Shown: piece by piece, positions 51,819 to 60,715 of the stretch
Layout: each line of letters starts with the position of its first letter
How positions within the stretch are numbered: position 1 is the first letter of the stretch
Assembly (NCBI RefSeq): GCF_006539165.1
Contig: NZ_BJMM01000001.1
Location: forward strand, 1-64,000
Source: Streptomyces cacaoi
Lineage (GTDB): Bacteria > Actinomycetota > Actinomycetes > Streptomycetales > Streptomycetaceae
Length of the DNA stretch: 64,000 nt
Direction of reading: 5' to 3'
Made by a program: the position numbers and the translations under genes
The notes under the pieces: model-generated
What the model was told of the DNA's origin: nothing
The model's database searches: none
The model's input: only the letters and a program-made list of their open reading frames with translations

Positions 51819-52802
51819 TCAGCGGCGCGCGGGGGTGCTGACCGCGCCCAGCAGCGCGCCGGCCATCGCCTCGTGGCCGAGCGCGTTGGGGTGGACGCCG
51901 GCCGCGTCCACCGCCTGGAGCGGCTCGATCCACCGGGTGCCCTGCGGCTTGCACATGTCGTGGCCGACGGTGGGCCCGTAGGTGTCCAGGTACTCGGCGC
52001 CGCCCGCCGCCGCCCGCTCGGCCAGCATGCCGTTGAGCCGCTTCTCGGTGTCCCGCAGCCAGGGGGTGTCGCCCTTGGCCATCGGGATCGTCTCCGGGCA
52101 GTTGGTCCCGTCGTCCGGCAGCAGATCCGGGTAGCCGACGACCACCACGCGGGCGTCCGGGGAGCGTTCGTGGATGCCGCGCAGCACCTCGTCGATCCGG
52201 GCGGCCTTCTCCTGGATGCGGGCGGCCAGCTCGTCCTCGCCGCCGAGCGAGTAACTCGCCTTGCAGGGCGACCCGTTGGGCACGAGGGCGCCGAGCACCA
52301 CACAGCGGGCGACGATGCCGCCGAACCCGATGTCGTTGCCGCCGATGGTCACGCTCACCAGGTCCGTGTCCTCGGTGAGGGCGTCGAACTGCGGCGGCGC
52401 CGTGCCCTGCGGTCCCGTCATGTTCTCGGTGGTGGCCCCGCCGCAGGTGACATCGGTGAAGGAGCCGGGCGCGAGCTGTGCCGCGACGAGCGACGGGTAA
52501 TTCCGGTCGGAGCGTGCGCAGTTCTGGTCCGTCTGCTCCGGGATACCGGCGCCGGAGGCGTAGGAGTCGCCGAGGGCGACGTAGTGGGCGTAGCCGACGG
52601 CGGCACCGTGCTGCGGCGCGGAGCGCGCACCGTCCGGCTGCGCGGCGGCTACCGCCGAGGTCACAGAGCCGCAGGCGAGCGCCCCGGCGGCGACCCCGGT
52701 CGCCCCGGCCCGCACCGCGAGGCGCAGCCGGCCCCGGGAGCGGCGGGCGGGGGAGGGACGAAGAGAGGCGGAGCCGGTGCGCACGGATCTGGAGCCGGGC
52801 AT
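51819..52802 (-). CDS. Secreted SGNH/GDSL-type hydrolase
   Basis: 327 residues, secreted: an Arg-rich start, hydrophobic core about 30-52 and probable cleavage after AVAAA (about residue 54). The four SGNH blocks are visible: GDSYASG with Ser80, CGGATTENM, GGNDIGFG, and VHPNALGHEAM with catalytic His. Homologues in streptomycetes are lipases or esterases. Six cysteines suggest disulphides outside the cell. ATG at 52802 is chosen because GAGGTG precedes it 5 nt upstream and a signal peptide then begins properly. It ends 71 nt from the convergent metallophosphoesterase gene and is not coupled to the genes upstream. Confidence 0.9.
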   Translation of the reverse strand: MPGSRSVRTGSASLRPSPARRSRGRLRLAVRAGATGVAAGALACGSVTSAVAAAQPDGARSAPQHGAAVGYAHYVALGDSYASGAGIPEQTDQNCARSDRNYPSLVAAQLAPGSFTDVTCGGATTENMTGPQGTAPPQFDALTEDTDLVSVTIGGNDIGFGGIVARCVVLGALVPNGSPCKASYSLGGEDELAARIQEKAARIDEVLRGIHERSPDARVVVVGYPDLLPDDGTNCPETIPMAKGDTPWLRDTEKRLNGMLAERAAAGGAEYLDTYGPTVGHDMCKPQGTRWIEPLQAVDAAGVHPNALGHEAMAGALLGAVSTPARR

Positions 52803-53046
52803 GAGGCACCTCACGGTCTCGTAGCGGTGGACAGGGGGGTACCGACCGGCCGGTAGCTGTACCGAGCAGTAAGCCTGGCCATGCGGACGACGAACCGTCA
52901 AGAGGCGTGCACCGTACGTGTATTGTGCCGTGCGGGCGCGAACAGCGCCGCCCGTTGGGCGCGTTGGGCGCGGGCGAGCGGCAGCGGGAGCGCATCCCGA
53001 GAGCGTGGCGGGAGGCGGGGCCGGCGTCCCGACCGGGGCGGGTCCG

Positions 53047-53919
53047 TCAGGGCGCCGGGGCGACCAGCGCGGTGCGCAGCCGGTCGACGGTCCGCCGATC
53101 GAGACCGAGGCCGCGCGTCACATAACGGTCGAAGCCGCCCCACTCCGTGTCGACGGCGTCCAGCGCCGCGGCCAGATAGCCGGGCAGCACCTCCGTGACC
53201 GCCGCGGCGATGCGCGGATCGCCGCCGCGCGCGGTGAAAGCGGAGACGTACGGGGCGAAGGCGGCCCGCACGGCCGGGTTGACGGCGAGATGGGCGGCGC
53301 GCGCCGTCGCCCGGTCGGCGCCGAGCAGCAGCAGGACGACCGTGGCGCCCCAGCCGGTGCGGTCCTTCCCCGCCGAACAGTGGAACAGCAGCGGGCGCCG
53401 CCGTTCGTCGGCCGCCGCCTCGACCAGGGTGCGGTAGGCGGCGCAGGCCCCGGGCGAGAGCACCATCTCCCGGTACGCGGCGGCGAAGACCTCCTCGACC
53501 CGGCCGCCGCCCAGCTCCCGCCCCGCCGCCGCCGGGTCGGCCAGCAGACTTCCCAGGCGGGCCGGTGCGCTGCGCCGGGCCGCGCCGAGCACATCGGCCG
53601 TGACGAGCCCGGCGCCCCGAGGCAGCACGTCCGGTGCCGCGCCGCGCTCCTCGTCCGTGCGCAGATCGACGACCGTACGGATGCCGAGCCCGGTGATGCC
53701 GGTGTCGCCCGCGGGGTCGAAGCGGTCCAGGGCGCCGGAGCGCAGCAGGAGGCCCGGGGCGACGACCCGGTCCGCACCGGCGTGGACGAGCGGGATGCCG
53801 CCCAGGTCGCGCACGTTGGCGACGGTGAGCGCGGACAGCGGGGTCCCGGTACGGACCTCGGGGCCGGGGCCGCTTTCGTGGTGCCGCGGCTCCTCCGAGC
53901 CGGAGCGGGCGCCCGGCAT
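53047..53919 (-). CDS. Tyrosine/dual-specificity protein phosphatase
   Basis: 290 residues with the signature HCSAGKDRTGW (His180, Cys181 nucleophile, Arg187), VVDLRTDEE upstream, and the NVRDLGG start typical of the bacterial DSP/tyrosine phosphatase group. Its ATG at 53919 overlaps the stop of the SpoIIE-type phosphatase gene (ATGA), so both are made together. Natural substrate unknown; context links it to the caspase/SBP operon or the partner-switch proteins. Some relatives act on phosphoinositides, so lipid phosphates remain possible. The 244-bp gap behind it shows no gene. Confidence 0.9.
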   Translation of the reverse strand: MPGARSGSEEPRHHESGPGPEVRTGTPLSALTVANVRDLGGIPLVHAGADRVVAPGLLLRSGALDRFDPAGDTGITGLGIRTVVDLRTDEERGAAPDVLPRGAGLVTADVLGAARRSAPARLGSLLADPAAAGRELGGGRVEEVFAAAYREMVLSPGACAAYRTLVEAAADERRRPLLFHCSAGKDRTGWGATVVLLLLGADRATARAAHLAVNPAVRAAFAPYVSAFTARGGDPRIAAAVTEVLPGYLAAALDAVDTEWGGFDRYVTRGLGLDRRTVDRLRTALVAPAP

Positions 53920-55259
53920 CAGCGCCCCTCCCGACCGGTTCCGCCGCCCCCGGCGTCCGACCCCTCGTCCGCGCCCTTCTCCGGCCCCCGTGCCTCCCGC
54001 GTTTCCTGCGTCTCCCGCATGTCCGTCGTCTCCTGCGTGCCGTCCGCCCCGCCCGTCTCCTCCGCTCCGTCCACGAGGTGGGGCAGGCCCTCGGGCAGGA
54101 CGTCGCCGGGGGCGGGTGCCGGGGCGGCGGCCTCCTCGGGCGGGACCCTGCGGAGGGTCAGGATGGCGATGTCGTCCTGCGGTTCCGCGTGGGTGTAGGT
54201 CCGTACGTCGTCTCGCAGCTCGCGGGCCAGTCGGCCGGGGGAGGGGCACGCCTCCGAGGTGAGGGCGGCCAGCCGCTCCGCCAGCGGATAGAACACGCCG
54301 TCCGTGCCGCGTGCCTCGCTCAGCCCGTCGGTGTACAGCAGCAGGGTCGCCTCCTCGGGGAAGTCGAACCAGAAGGCCGCGCGCTCCTCCTCGACCAGCG
54401 AGGCCAGGCCCAGCGGGACGTGTGCGTCGCCCAGGTACACCTTCTGGGGGCCGTCGGGCGCGCCCACCCGCCACGGCAGCAGATGACCGCAGTTGACCGC
54501 CTGCGCCCGGTCGTCGCCCTCGTCGTCGACACAGATGATCAGCGCGGTGACGAAGCGTTCCGGCTCGCCGGAATGCCGGGCGTAGGCGTTGTAGCGCAGG
54601 ACCGAGGTCTCCAGCGCGTCCGCCAGCCCGGACAGCGTGGGCTGACGGTGCGCCGCCTCGCGGAAGGCACCCAGCACGGCGATCGCGATGCCCACCGCCG
54701 ACAGGCCCTTGCCCTGGACGTCCCCGATGAGGACGCGGGTGCCGTACGCGGTGTCGGCGGCGTCGTAGATGTCCCCGCCGAACAACTTGTCCTCGTGCAC
54801 CGGCTCGTAGACGCCGTCCACGACGATCCGGCTCGTCAGCTCCGGCAGCGGGTGCAGGATGTGCTGCTGGATGACGGCCGCGGTCGAACGCAGCCGGATC
54901 AGTTCCCGCTCGTGCATCAGCCGCCAGCGGCAGCCGTACACCGCCAGCACACCGAAGACGACGGTGAGGAGCACCAGGAGGATGCCCTCGATGTCGTGCT
55001 GCGGATCCCGGCCCAGCGAGACGAGGGCGCCGGCGGTCGCCCACACCGAGGCGGCCACCGTCTGCCGGACGGTGCCGACGCCCGCGCCGATCGCCGGCAG
55101 AAAGATCAGCAGCCCGATCAGCCGGACCTCCGAGCCCGCCACCAGGCTGGGCAGGAGGACCAGCACGGTCAGGCCGACGACCCACAGCAGGAAGGCGCGG
55201 GTGGAGAGGGTCCGGGGCTGACCGCCCGGCGAGCTGGGGTCCGGAACTGCTGCTGCCAC
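53919..55259 (-). CDS. Membrane-bound SpoIIE/PP2C-family serine phosphatase
   Basis: 446 residues from GTG 55259, preceded by AAGGTGG (a GTG seven codons earlier is possible). Four or five membrane segments occupy about residues 20-120, and residues about 150-380 hold the PP2C-type domain: LFGGDIYDA and IGDVQGKGL with metal-binding aspartates, LLLYTDGLSEARG and QDDIAILTL near the end. Such phosphatases dephosphorylate STAS anti-anti-sigma factors. A disordered acidic tail of about 65 residues ends it. It couples with the tyrosine phosphatase; 117 nt upstream is the SBP gene. Confidence 0.9.
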   Translation of the reverse strand: MAAAVPDPSSPGGQPRTLSTRAFLLWVVGLTVLVLLPSLVAGSEVRLIGLLIFLPAIGAGVGTVRQTVAASVWATAGALVSLGRDPQHDIEGILLVLLTVVFGVLAVYGCRWRLMHERELIRLRSTAAVIQQHILHPLPELTSRIVVDGVYEPVHEDKLFGGDIYDAADTAYGTRVLIGDVQGKGLSAVGIAIAVLGAFREAAHRQPTLSGLADALETSVLRYNAYARHSGEPERFVTALIICVDDEGDDRAQAVNCGHLLPWRVGAPDGPQKVYLGDAHVPLGLASLVEEERAAFWFDFPEEATLLLYTDGLSEARGTDGVFYPLAERLAALTSEACPSPGRLARELRDDVRTYTHAEPQDDIAILTLRRVPPEEAAAPAPAPGDVLPEGLPHLVDGAEETGGADGTQETTDMRETQETREARGPEKGADEGSDAGGGGTGREGR

Positions 55260-55376
55260 CAGCCCACCTTGACCCGGCACCGGTTCACCGTGCGAGCCGA
55301 CACCGGCCCGGGGCCCGCGCTTCGCTCTGCTGCACGGGCCGCCCCTCCGCCTCGGGGCCGGACGCTCCCCGGACCG

Positions 55377-56993
55377 TCAGCCTCCCGGGGGCAGCGCCTC
55401 GCGCAGGGCCCTGTCGAGGCAGACGGCGAGCGCCGCATCGGTGGCCGGGCGGCGGCACGCGCTGCTGCCCCCGGCCGCCGCGCTGCCCGGTTCCTCGCTG
55501 CCGTCCCCGAACAGCGGTCCGAGCCGGGCCGCGAACGTGCCGGTGAAGGCGCCGTACAGCGGCGTGCGGGGGCGCTGGACCGCGTGTTCCAGCGCGGGCA
55601 GCAGCGTCCGGGCCGCGTACGCCGGACGGCCGTCCCCGTCGAGCGGCATCCGGCTGGTCCGCTCGCCCCGCGCCCCCGGCGACCCGCCGCCGCCCTTGCC
55701 GGCGCCCCGCCCGGCGTCGTCGTCCTTGCCCGCGTCCGCGCCCGCCCGCGTGCCCGTGCCGGCGCGCGTGCTCGGGTCCGGGTGCGACCGGGGCGCGCGG
55801 GCGCCGCACTCGATGTTCGCGTCCGTGTAGGCCGAGCGGCGTGTGGCGGCGAACCCGGCGTCCAGCAGACAGCGCTCGCTGACCTTGTCGGTGAGGAAGC
55901 GGATGAGGTCGGCGGCGGCGCCCGCGCGCGGCGAGTCGCTGCTGACGGCGAGGTTCTGGCCGCCGAGCACCGCCTTGCCGGGCAGCGGCGCGACACCCAG
56001 CCGGGAGGCGGGCAGCGCCTGGTGCAGCGTGCGGTAGGCGTACGGCCAGTGGCGCAGGAAGGCGGTGCGGCCGGCCTCGAAGTCGTTGAGTGTGTCGGCC
56101 TCGTAGGAGCTGGTGGCGTCCGCGAGCGTGTAGGCCCCGTCGGTGCGGTCCTTCAGCTCGCCGAGCCCGTCCTCGATCCGGTCGGGGTCGGAGGCGTAGC
56201 GGCCCTCCGCGTCGACGAGGCCGCCGGCGCCGACGGAGGCGAAGGCTTCGACGGCGTTGACGGTCCGGCCCTCGTAGGGCGCGAGCTGTGTCGTCCACCC
56301 TTTCGTGTAGGAGTCCGGCAGACCGTCGGCCGTGTCCACCGTGCGCACGAGCGACCTGAGGCGGTCCCAGGTGCGCACCGTGCCGCCGAGATCGGGGTCC
56401 TTCACGCCGGCCTTCGCCAGATAGTCCTTGCGGTAGTACAGCAGCCCGACATCGCTGTTGAAGGGGACGGCGACGACGTCGTCCTTCCAGCGTCCGGTGC
56501 GGGCGACGGCGTCGATCATGTCCCGGTCCAGCAGTTCCTTCGCCAGCGGACGGATCACCCCGGCGGCGGCGAACTCCGGTACCCAGGTCACGTCGAGGTT
56601 CACCACGTCGTACTCGGCGCTGCCGGACTGGAGCGCGCCGAGCAGCTGGCTGCGCTGCTGGTCGGCAGCGCCGGGCAGTTCGACGAGCCGGGCCGTCCAG
56701 CCCGTCCGCCGCTCCTCCTGGCGCTCGTTCCACGCGCCGATGAGCTGCTGGCGGATGCCGCCCTTGCCCGTGACGTCCCGGCCGCTGGCGATCACGATCT
56801 CGCCCGGCGTCGCCGCACCCGGCGCGCCGCTCGCGCCGCCGCCGGACCGGCCGTCCGCCGTGCAGGCCGCGGTGAGCAGCGTGAGCAGGGCCGGCAGCAG
56901 GACGCACGCCACGCGGCCGGGACCGGTGCGGGCGCCCCGCCGACGGGAGCCCCGCCCTCGTCCGTGTACCGGTCCCCGTCCCCGTCCTCTCAT
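55377..56993 (-). CDS. Extracellular solute-binding lipoprotein, orphan
   Basis: 538 residues. Arg-rich start, hydrophobic stretch LLPALLTLLTAAC giving a lipobox with the lipid-bearing Cys near residue 44; then a family 1 solute-binding protein (VNLDVTWVPEFAAAGVIRPL, FNSDVGLLYYRKDYL), about 110 residues longer than the norm. About residues 425-465 are a low-complexity Arg/Gly/Asp insert (ARAPRSHPDP, RGAGKGGGGS) that replaces part of the C-terminal lobe. No ABC permease or ATPase is adjacent. Lying between a caspase-like receptor, with a binding-protein region of its own, and a membrane phosphatase, it may be a sensing component. Start ATG 56993 has a weak ribosome site (GGGGGACGG). Confidence 0.87.
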   Translation of the reverse strand: MRGRGRGPVHGRGRGSRRRGARTGPGRVACVLLPALLTLLTAACTADGRSGGGASGAPGAATPGEIVIASGRDVTGKGGIRQQLIGAWNERQEERRTGWTARLVELPGAADQQRSQLLGALQSGSAEYDVVNLDVTWVPEFAAAGVIRPLAKELLDRDMIDAVARTGRWKDDVVAVPFNSDVGLLYYRKDYLAKAGVKDPDLGGTVRTWDRLRSLVRTVDTADGLPDSYTKGWTTQLAPYEGRTVNAVEAFASVGAGGLVDAEGRYASDPDRIEDGLGELKDRTDGAYTLADATSSYEADTLNDFEAGRTAFLRHWPYAYRTLHQALPASRLGVAPLPGKAVLGGQNLAVSSDSPRAGAAADLIRFLTDKVSERCLLDAGFAATRRSAYTDANIECGARAPRSHPDPSTRAGTGTRAGADAGKDDDAGRGAGKGGGGSPGARGERTSRMPLDGDGRPAYAARTLLPALEHAVQRPRTPLYGAFTGTFAARLGPLFGDGSEEPGSAAAGGSSACRRPATDAALAVCLDRALREALPPGG

Positions 56994-57030
56994 CGCCGTC
57001 CCCCCGCCGTCCCCCGTCGCCCCGGTCGTC

Positions 57031-59679
57031 TCATCCCGTCTCCCCCGAACCCGTACGGGCCACCTCGTCGCGCAGCCGCGCGGCCAGATCCGTGCTGCCG
57101 CCCGGGTCCAGGCAGCGCCCGCCCCCGGCCGCGGCCAGGCGCGCGTCCGGCTCCCCGGGGGCGCAGCCGGTCTGGTCGAGCGTCGCCACGACGAGGGGTA
57201 CGCCCTCGTCCTCGACGGCCTGCTCCAGACCGCGCAGCCGTGCGTCGTCGGTCAGCCGCCCGTTGTCCTCACCGTCCGTCAGATACACGACGGCCTGCGG
57301 ATGGTCGTCGTCCCGGCCGCGGTCGGCCAGCTCCCGCACCGCTGCCTCCAGCGCGCGGTCGGGCTCCGCCTCGTGGTCGGTGACCCGGGCCCGGTCCAGC
57401 GCTTCGGCGCCCTCGGCCCTGGTGTGGCTGCCGAACGACAGCAGCTCGCGGTACGGGCGGTCGCCGCCGGGAGCGGTGGAGACGGCCCACACGCCGAACC
57501 TGTCCTTGGTACCGAGGGCGGAGAGCGACTGCTTGAGGATGCCCGGCGCGCCGCCGGGGCCCTCCCACAGATCGCCCATCGACCCGGAGGAGTCCAGCAG
57601 ATACAGCACCCGGCCGGGCCCGTTGGCGCTCCGGTAGCCGCGCAGCGCGGTGTCCAGCGCGGCGGCGTCCGGCGAGGCCGACGGCGGCACGGGCCGCCGG
57701 AGCGTTCCGGGCGCCGGGGCCCGGCCGCCGTCCCGGTCCCCGCCCGGCGGCGGCCGGAAGCCGTCCTGGCGCAGGACCCGCGCGCCGCCCCGGCCGGTGA
57801 ACCAGTCCTCGAAGCGGCGGATCGCGGCGTCGCGCTCCGCGCGGTCCCGGTCCGCGTGGTCCCAGTGGACCGGGACGAGGACCGGGGCGAGGGCCGGCAC
57901 ATCGTCCGGGTAGGCGGCCACGCGCCGCTCCCGTGTGGTGGCCGAGCAGTCCGTCGCCGTACGCAGCAGATGCTCGGGGACCAGCACGGCGGTGCGCGCG
58001 TCGGCACCGCCGTCCTGCGGCAGCGCGCACATCAGCGCGCGCCCGGTCCGGGACGGCGGCCCCGGCTGGGCGATCCGGCGCTCGGCACGCGCCGGGGGCT
58101 CCCCGCTCCCGCCGTCCGCGCCCCCGCCGTACAGCGCGACCGTGGCGAGCAGCGCGGCGTCGGTGAACTCCGGGTCGGGCCTGCGCACCTCCGTCCGCTC
58201 CGAGGTGCCGCCGTCCGCCGGCGGGGCCTCCAGAAGCTGGGCCAGCGGCCCGGTCCGCCGCTCCGGCGCCGGTGCCCGGTCCTCGGGGAACGCGAGCACC
58301 ACCGGCGAGCGGGCGAGCGGCTCGGAGACCCGGCCGAAGGAGGCGGCCTGCGGCGCCGTGCCGCGACGGGCGCGGTCGACGTCGGCGGCCGACCCGGGGA
58401 TCCACACATCGGGCTGCGGGCCGACGTCGCGCTGCGGATCGAAGTCGTCCCGGCCGGACGGCTCCTGCCAGGCGCGGGACATCTCGCCGAAGGCCCGCAC
58501 GGTGTCGCTCGCCTTCGCCGCGTGCACCGAGATGCCGCTGCGCCGGCACCCCGCGTCGGTGAGGTTGCCGTCCGAGGTCAGGAACGCGTCCGCCGCCCTG
58601 CGGACGGTCGGCTCCAGATCGGGGTCGGTGAGCACCCGCAGCTCCAGCGGCGGGGAGCAGGCGCCCGCCTCGCCGGTGCGCGCCAGCAGCAGCCCGGCAC
58701 CGACGGCCAGCGCGGCGACGACGGCGGCCCCGGTGAGCAGGACGGCGGTGTACCGCGGCGTCCGCCGCCCCGCCCGCGCCGCGAGACCGCGCGGCAGCCC
58801 CCTGGCACGCCGCCACAGCCTGCCCGGCCACACCGCCACCGCTCCCCGGAACCGGCGGCCGGGCCGCGCGTCGGCGGGCGCCCGGCCGGCGGCCGGTGGC
58901 AGCGGCCGGTCGGTGGCCAACAGGACGTCGCGGTCCGGGGTGCCCAGCCAGGTCCGCGGCTCCCACGGGGCCTTGCGCAGGGTGGTGTGCCGGCGCGGCA
59001 TGCGCTGCGACAGCTCCGCCGCCAGCGTCCGGAACGACACCTCGGCGCCGGGGGAGGGGCCGTGGGCGTCCCGCACCCCGTGGGTGAGCACGTCGACGAG
59101 TTCGCGGGTGAACGGGGTCGGCGAGTCCGGCCCGCCCGCGTCGACACGGTGGTTGGCCTGGACGCCCGCGAGCAGCGAGAACCGCTGGTTGCGCTCGTGC
59201 GCTTCCAGCACCAGGGCGGCGTTGCCCGCGAAACAGCAGTCGAGGACGATCACGATGTGCTCGGCCCGGGAGGTGGACAGCACCCCCAGCACATGGCTGA
59301 AGGAGAGGGCTCCGGGGAAGACCGAGCCGGCGCCGGGGATGGTCCGCGCCGGCGGCGTCTGGAGCCACAGCTCGTCGCCGCTGTTGGGCACGGCGCCGTG
59401 CCCCGCGAAGTAGAACAGCAGCAGCCCCTCGGCCGACCGGGCCGCGTCGTCGAGCTGCTCGCCGAGATCGTCCACACCGTGCGGCCGGAAGTCGCAGATC
59501 TGCGCGGCGGTGAAGACGTTGCCGCCGGCCAGGGCCTGACGGAGCTGCGCGAGATTGTGCCGGACGGCCAGGAGATTGCCGGGGACACCGCCCTCGACAT
59601 CGCCCGCGTGGTTGTCGTACCGGGGGACGCCCACGAGCAGGGCCCGGTTCCTGCGTCCCCTGGGGTCGTACGGCGCCAC
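57031..59679 (-). CDS. Caspase-like / membrane / binding-protein / VWA fusion protein
   Basis: 882 residues. N-terminal about 1-250: caspase-like (peptidase C14) domain with His94 (YFAGHGA) and Cys149 (VLDCCFAG), the catalytic dyad. About 270-305 is basic and linker-like, 311-333 one membrane segment (GAAVVAALAVGAGLLL). About 340-640 an extracytoplasmic solute-binding-protein-like region (LRVLTDPDLEPTVRRA, QPDVWIPGSAADVDRA) and 688-870 a VWA domain with MIDAS DSSGS at 696-700 and LTDGEDN. The C-terminal half is like known actinomycete substrate-binding/VWA proteins; the N-terminal caspase is the remarkable part. GTG at 59679 sits 4 nt behind the upstream stop, after GAGGAG. The caspase should face the cytoplasm and the sensor part the outside. 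Confidence 0.85.
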   Translation of the reverse strand: MAPYDPRGRRNRALLVGVPRYDNHAGDVEGGVPGNLLAVRHNLAQLRQALAGGNVFTAAQICDFRPHGVDDLGEQLDDAARSAEGLLLFYFAGHGAVPNSGDELWLQTPPARTIPGAGSVFPGALSFSHVLGVLSTSRAEHIVIVLDCCFAGNAALVLEAHERNQRFSLLAGVQANHRVDAGGPDSPTPFTRELVDVLTHGVRDAHGPSPGAEVSFRTLAAELSQRMPRRHTTLRKAPWEPRTWLGTPDRDVLLATDRPLPPAAGRAPADARPGRRFRGAVAVWPGRLWRRARGLPRGLAARAGRRTPRYTAVLLTGAAVVAALAVGAGLLLARTGEAGACSPPLELRVLTDPDLEPTVRRAADAFLTSDGNLTDAGCRRSGISVHAAKASDTVRAFGEMSRAWQEPSGRDDFDPQRDVGPQPDVWIPGSAADVDRARRGTAPQAASFGRVSEPLARSPVVLAFPEDRAPAPERRTGPLAQLLEAPPADGGTSERTEVRRPDPEFTDAALLATVALYGGGADGGSGEPPARAERRIAQPGPPSRTGRALMCALPQDGGADARTAVLVPEHLLRTATDCSATTRERRVAAYPDDVPALAPVLVPVHWDHADRDRAERDAAIRRFEDWFTGRGGARVLRQDGFRPPPGGDRDGGRAPAPGTLRRPVPPSASPDAAALDTALRGYRSANGPGRVLYLLDSSGSMGDLWEGPGGAPGILKQSLSALGTKDRFGVWAVSTAPGGDRPYRELLSFGSHTRAEGAEALDRARVTDHEAEPDRALEAAVRELADRGRDDDHPQAVVYLTDGEDNGRLTDDARLRGLEQAVEDEGVPLVVATLDQTGCAPGEPDARLAAAGGGRCLDPGGSTDLAARLRDEVARTGSGETG

Positions 59680-59683
59680 CGGA

Positions 59684-60103
59684 CTACTCCTCGCCGTCGG
59701 CTCGTGCGGCCCCGTCCTGTTCGGTGTCGTCGGCGTCGTGCGGAGGCGGGTCGACGGTGACCTCGGGCGGCTCGCCGGGCTCGACCGATCTGCGGTTCGC
59801 CCGCCAGGCGCGGACGCCGTCCACGACCTTGCCGTACAGGTCGTTGACCGCGGGCTGCGCCGCCAGCGTGAGAAGGACGATCACGATCTCGGAGCCGGCG
59901 CCCATCGCGGTGCCGGGCGCACCGGCGGCCGGGCGCACCTCGATCCGCAGCCGCTGCTCACCGGCGTCGCCCCGGGTCAGCGGCTCCAGCCCCGGTTCAC
60001 GCTCCAGCCATCTCTTCAGGGCCTCGACATCGCTGTCGGCGACCGTCTCCTGATCCAGGGCGACCCGGATCGTACGGTGTTCCCCACGCTCCCCCTGCGT
60101 CAT
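59684..60103 (-). CDS. EACC1-like small protein, partner of the caspase fusion
   Basis: 139 residues. ALKRWLEREPGLEPLTRG and TAMGAGSEIVIVLLTLA, then a helix with VVDGVRAWRANRRS, resemble the effector-associated constant component 1 (EACC1) family, small alpha/beta proteins reported beside caspase or trypsin-like effector proteins in actinomycete conflict systems. A disordered acidic tail of about 35 residues follows. No membrane segment. Stop to caspase start is 4 nt, so co-translated. Start ATG 60103 has only a weak GGTGAG site. Family assignment is by memory of its pattern, so moderate. Confidence 0.7.
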   Translation of the reverse strand: MTQGERGEHRTIRVALDQETVADSDVEALKRWLEREPGLEPLTRGDAGEQRLRIEVRPAAGAPGTAMGAGSEIVIVLLTLAAQPAVNDLYGKVVDGVRAWRANRRSVEPGEPPEVTVDPPPHDADDTEQDGAARADGEE

Positions 60104-60223
60104 AACTCACCATGATGGCACCGGAGTTGACAGATCGGCAGGTTCCGGACGCCGTCGTGGCCGTACCGGGACCGGACGGGCGCGCGCACCGCACCGGCCG
60201 GGGCAGGGCCCGGCGGCGGAAGG

Positions 60224-60715
60224 TCAGCGGTCCCGGCCCGGCGGCAGGTGCGGGTTGTCCTCCCGCTGCCAGGAGGTCTCCAGCGGCTCGGGGCTGTGCA
60301 GCGGAATGCCGGGATGGGTCTCGCCGGTGGGCGGCCAGTCGGGGCGCTGCTCGGCGGGCAGGGAGCGCAGGGCCTCGCTGACGCTGGTGTGGACGGGCAG
60401 CACCTCCGTGCTGCCCGTCAGCGCGAGGACGGAGGCCAGGCGGCGCCCCACGCAGGCCAGCATCAGCCGTCCCTCGCGGCGGTGCAGCAGCCAGCGCAGC
60501 GCGAGCAGGCAGTTGAGCCCCCGGGAGTCGCAGAAGACCAGCGCCGTCACGTCCAGGACGAGATAGCGGTAGCCCGACGCCACCACGGCGCCGATCCGGT
60601 CGAGATAGAACTCCTCCGATGCCCGGTCCAGCTCGCCGCTGAACCGCAGCACCGCACACTCGTCCTTGACAGCGAGCGGGGTGATGGCCAGCCGGTCGTC
60701 TTCCCGCGACCTCAC
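60224..60715 (-). CDS. STAS-domain anti-sigma factor antagonist
   Basis: 163 residues from GTG 60715. STAS domain about residues 10-110 (ECAVLRFSGELDRAS; VLDVTALVFCDSRGLNCL with the phosphorylatable Ser in CDSRG). The C-terminal about 40 residues are disordered. GTG is decided by GGAGGAG just upstream and by GTGA overlap with a 45-codon ORF that precedes it. Such proteins release a sigma factor by binding its anti-sigma HATPase; a HATPase gene is divergent at 61136 and a SpoIIE phosphatase is four genes away, giving a possible partner-switch set. It ends 120 nt before the EACC1-like gene. Confidence 0.88.
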   Translation of the reverse strand: MRSREDDRLAITPLAVKDECAVLRFSGELDRASEEFYLDRIGAVVASGYRYLVLDVTALVFCDSRGLNCLLALRWLLHRREGRLMLACVGRRLASVLALTGSTEVLPVHTSVSEALRSLPAEQRPDWPPTGETHPGIPLHSPEPLETSWQREDNPHLPPGRDR

